NCBI GenBank assembly: GCA_023411215.1 | Contig: JAEYOY010000038.1 | Span: forward strand, 105,912 to 169,911 | Source of the DNA: Bacillota bacterium | GTDB lineage: Bacteria > Bacillota > Clostridia > Lachnospirales > Lachnospiraceae | Direction: 5' to 3' | DNA: 64,000 nucleotides | In this document: positions 62,450 to 64,000 of the stretch, in pieces | Numbering within the stretch: position 1 is the stretch's first letter | How the letters are laid out: every line of letters begins with the position of its first letter | Notes under the pieces: model-generated | What the model saw: only the letters and a program-made list of their open reading frames with translations | The model's database searches: none | Told to the model about the DNA's origin: nothing | Made by a program: the position numbers and the translations under genes

Positions 62450-63877
62450 TTATGCTGCCAATGATTCCTGTTTGCTCGGGCGTTTTATGTCCATTAACAT
62501 CTTTTTCGGATCATATATAGTTCCCCTGGTCAGGATTGTGTAAATTACTCTAAGCAGCTTGCATGCAATCACTATCAGCGACTGCATCTTCTTAAGTGGA
62601 TTTTCTGTCCGCGTCGTATAGTAGACATGGAGTTCTTTGAATTCCTCCGCATGTGCCACTACAGACTTGGCTGCCTGGAACAACCAGTATCTAAGCCGTT
62701 TGCGTCCTCTGTGACTTATCTTGGTTTCACCTTTGTGCTTCCCTGAACTACATGCCACAAGTCCTAATCCACTCAGCTTCTGTATTTCTTTTACATCATC
62801 GAATCTCGAAATATCACCCATCTCTGCCAGTATTCCAGAGAGTGTGTTTTCTCCAATACCAGATATTTCAAGGATCTTCTCAGTATGTGGGATTTCCTTG
62901 CATTTCTGATTCAGTTGATTCTCTATCTCTGAAAGTTGTTCATCTAATTCTATGATTCTTTCAACAAACCACTTTACAGCCGTTTTGCTTGCATCAGCTC
63001 CATCCTTCATACCAACACTTTCCCGGGCATACTTTAAGATTTCTTCAGATCTGCTATAGCCGCGTCCTCTAAGCTTAGCATTATGCCAAATCTGTCTTAT
63101 TCCATCATTGCCTAGTAAAAGAAGATCCTCTGGAAATGGTGCTTTTTTTAGCAGTTCCAAGCCGAATGCTCCGTCAACCTTTCCCAGTGCGTCCTTATAC
63201 TCTGGAAAATATATCTTCATCTCTCGATGAATTCTATTGAGAAAACGGATTCTATCTTCATTCAACTGTTCCCGGAACATTGATAACCTACGTAGATCCG
63301 CATACAGTTTTTCTGGAAGGTATGGCATTCCAAAGTTGCCATCCTTAACAAGATTTGCAATAAGTTTTGGATCCTTGGTGTCATCCTTAAGCTGGCTATT
63401 ATCCTCGAGTTCCTTTGTCTGCTTAACCGCATACGGATTAACCTGAACAACACTGATTCCGTTAGAAATCATCCATGTGGCAAGGCAGAACCAATAGTGC
63501 CCTGTCGGCTCTAGGCCTAACACGATCTGTTTCTTGTCATTAGCCACAGCTATCTTAACTGCCCAGTTCTTTGCAGTCTGGAATCCCTCCAGTGTATTGC
63601 TGAATGGGAATGCGGACTTACTGAGTTCTCTTCCTCTGGTATCAATCGCCCTTACATAGTGAGTTTCGCTGCCTATGTCGCATCCTAAAATAAGTATATC
63701 ATCACTGATAAATGTGAGCTTTGCGTTCTTATCGAACTTACCTTTTGTTTCTAACTCATGCCAAGTGGAAGCTTTGAGATTGTTCTTAATCGCCTCAACT
63801 TTTGCTACGATTTCCTGCTGTTCAAAAATATTTGCTGAAACTACTTGATTTTTCTTCTTTGTGCCTTTAACATTCAT
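62450..63877 (-). CDS. IS110-family transposase
   Basis: DEDD-type recombinase of IS110/IS1111, 475 residues. The RuvC-like N-terminal domain has GCDIGSETHYVRAID near 70 (first Asp) and LGLEPTGHYWFCL near 120 (Glu). Later acidic residues lie in the DDTKDPKLIANL block near 168. Transposase_20 follows with ISGIGENTLSGILAEMGDISRF near 345 and the catalytic-Ser region LVACSSGKHKGETKISHRGRKRLR near 385. The gene is complete, and a hairpin overlaps its ribosome binding site. It may be active. Confidence 0.95.
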   Translation of the reverse strand: MNVKGTKKKNQVVSANIFEQQEIVAKVEAIKNNLKASTWHELETKGKFDKNAKLTFISDDILILGCDIGSETHYVRAIDTRGRELSKSAFPFSNTLEGFQTAKNWAVKIAVANDKKQIVLGLEPTGHYWFCLATWMISNGISVVQVNPYAVKQTKELEDNSQLKDDTKDPKLIANLVKDGNFGMPYLPEKLYADLRRLSMFREQLNEDRIRFLNRIHREMKIYFPEYKDALGKVDGAFGLELLKKAPFPEDLLLLGNDGIRQIWHNAKLRGRGYSRSEEILKYARESVGMKDGADASKTAVKWFVERIIELDEQLSEIENQLNQKCKEIPHTEKILEISGIGENTLSGILAEMGDISRFDDVKEIQKLSGLGLVACSSGKHKGETKISHRGRKRLRYWLFQAAKSVVAHAEEFKELHVYYTTRTENPLKKMQSLIVIACKLLRVIYTILTRGTIYDPKKMLMDIKRPSKQESLAA

Positions 63878-63882
63878 TTTAG

Positions 63883-63951
63883 ATACCTCTCGTATTCTTT
63901 AGATTTTTACCAACTGCCAGGTCAGTAATAATCTAAATTTACTTGAGGTAT
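63883..63951 (-). repeat. Hairpin over the transposase ribosome binding site
   Basis: ATACCTC (63883-63889) pairs with GAGGTAT (63945-63951), and TTTAGATT with AATCTAAA inside. The GAGAGG that serves as ribosome binding site, just before the ATG at 63877, is in the 3' strand of the stem. Such stems block translation when transcription enters from outside. The apical loop could also be part of a bridge RNA. Confidence 0.6.
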
Positions 63952-64000
63952 TTTTTTATGTCAATCTCTTGACCTATTTAAAGTATACAGGAAGCTTTCA

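Overview
The window looks like chromosomal DNA from an AT-rich anaerobic Firmicute of the Clostridia, most probably a Lachnospiraceae relative of the Lachnoclostridium/Anaerocolumna type. Support comes from strong GGAGG ribosome binding sites, a SCIFF peptide with its radical SAM maturase, HemZ, Fe-S serine dehydratase, indolepyruvate:ferredoxin oxidoreductase, an ECF vitamin transporter component and ferredoxin-type metabolism. Most genes are housekeeping or transport genes. The accessory material sits mainly between genes, as structured repeats, gene remnants and one IS110 element.

Layout. 1-1973: a CUT1 sugar ABC transporter (lipoprotein start and two permeases, minus strand). 2384-2657: a decayed secreted-protein gene whose tail is nearly identical to the tail of the polysaccharide deacetylase at 7221. 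2985-6990: a Fur-boxed siderophore/iron ABC operon. 7221-12211: envelope and signalling genes (polysaccharide deacetylase, acidic small protein, RsbW-like protein, foreign-looking DUF3089 lipoprotein, LytTR regulator, HD-GYP protein). Matching 20-bp-period direct repeats precede two of them. 12211-15075: sdaAA/sdaAB and a Gfo/Idh/MocA oxidoreductase. 16446-19696: receiver-Hpt protein, upp, galM. 19879-21320: a cobalamin riboswitch controlling a DUF4430 (transcobalamin-like) protein and an ECF S component, a probable B12 uptake unit. 21358-21885: group II intron and flavodoxin-family debris. 21894-25378: a VTC / DUF4956 / CotH operon behind 11-bp-period operator repeats.

25698-33749: a cold-shock gene, then a long minus-strand cluster for arylpyruvate oxidation (sodium/solute symporter, two phenylacetate-CoA ligases, IorA, IorB, two ACT proteins). 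34087-46159: DUF1294, aspS, Dabb protein, hisS, hemZ, MBL hydrolase, rel, apt and recJ. A 139-bp direct repeat lies between the MBL gene and rel, and nine 39-40-bp palindromic repeats lie between apt and recJ. 46340-48175: SCIFF maturase and precursor. 48577-53293: degV, then a response regulator / ABC / permease / histidine kinase module of the peptide-antibiotic sensing type. 53295-55395: two large MITE-like hairpins flanking a YcxB-like membrane protein gene. 55573-61906: small protein, lone PTS EIIC, oligoendopeptidase F, Ogt, a permuted papain-like protein, a CPBP protease and a nitroreductase. 62450-63877: an IS110-family transposase with structured non-coding flanks.

No tRNA, rRNA or CRISPR array was recognised. 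All motif calls were made by eye; no database or folding program was run.
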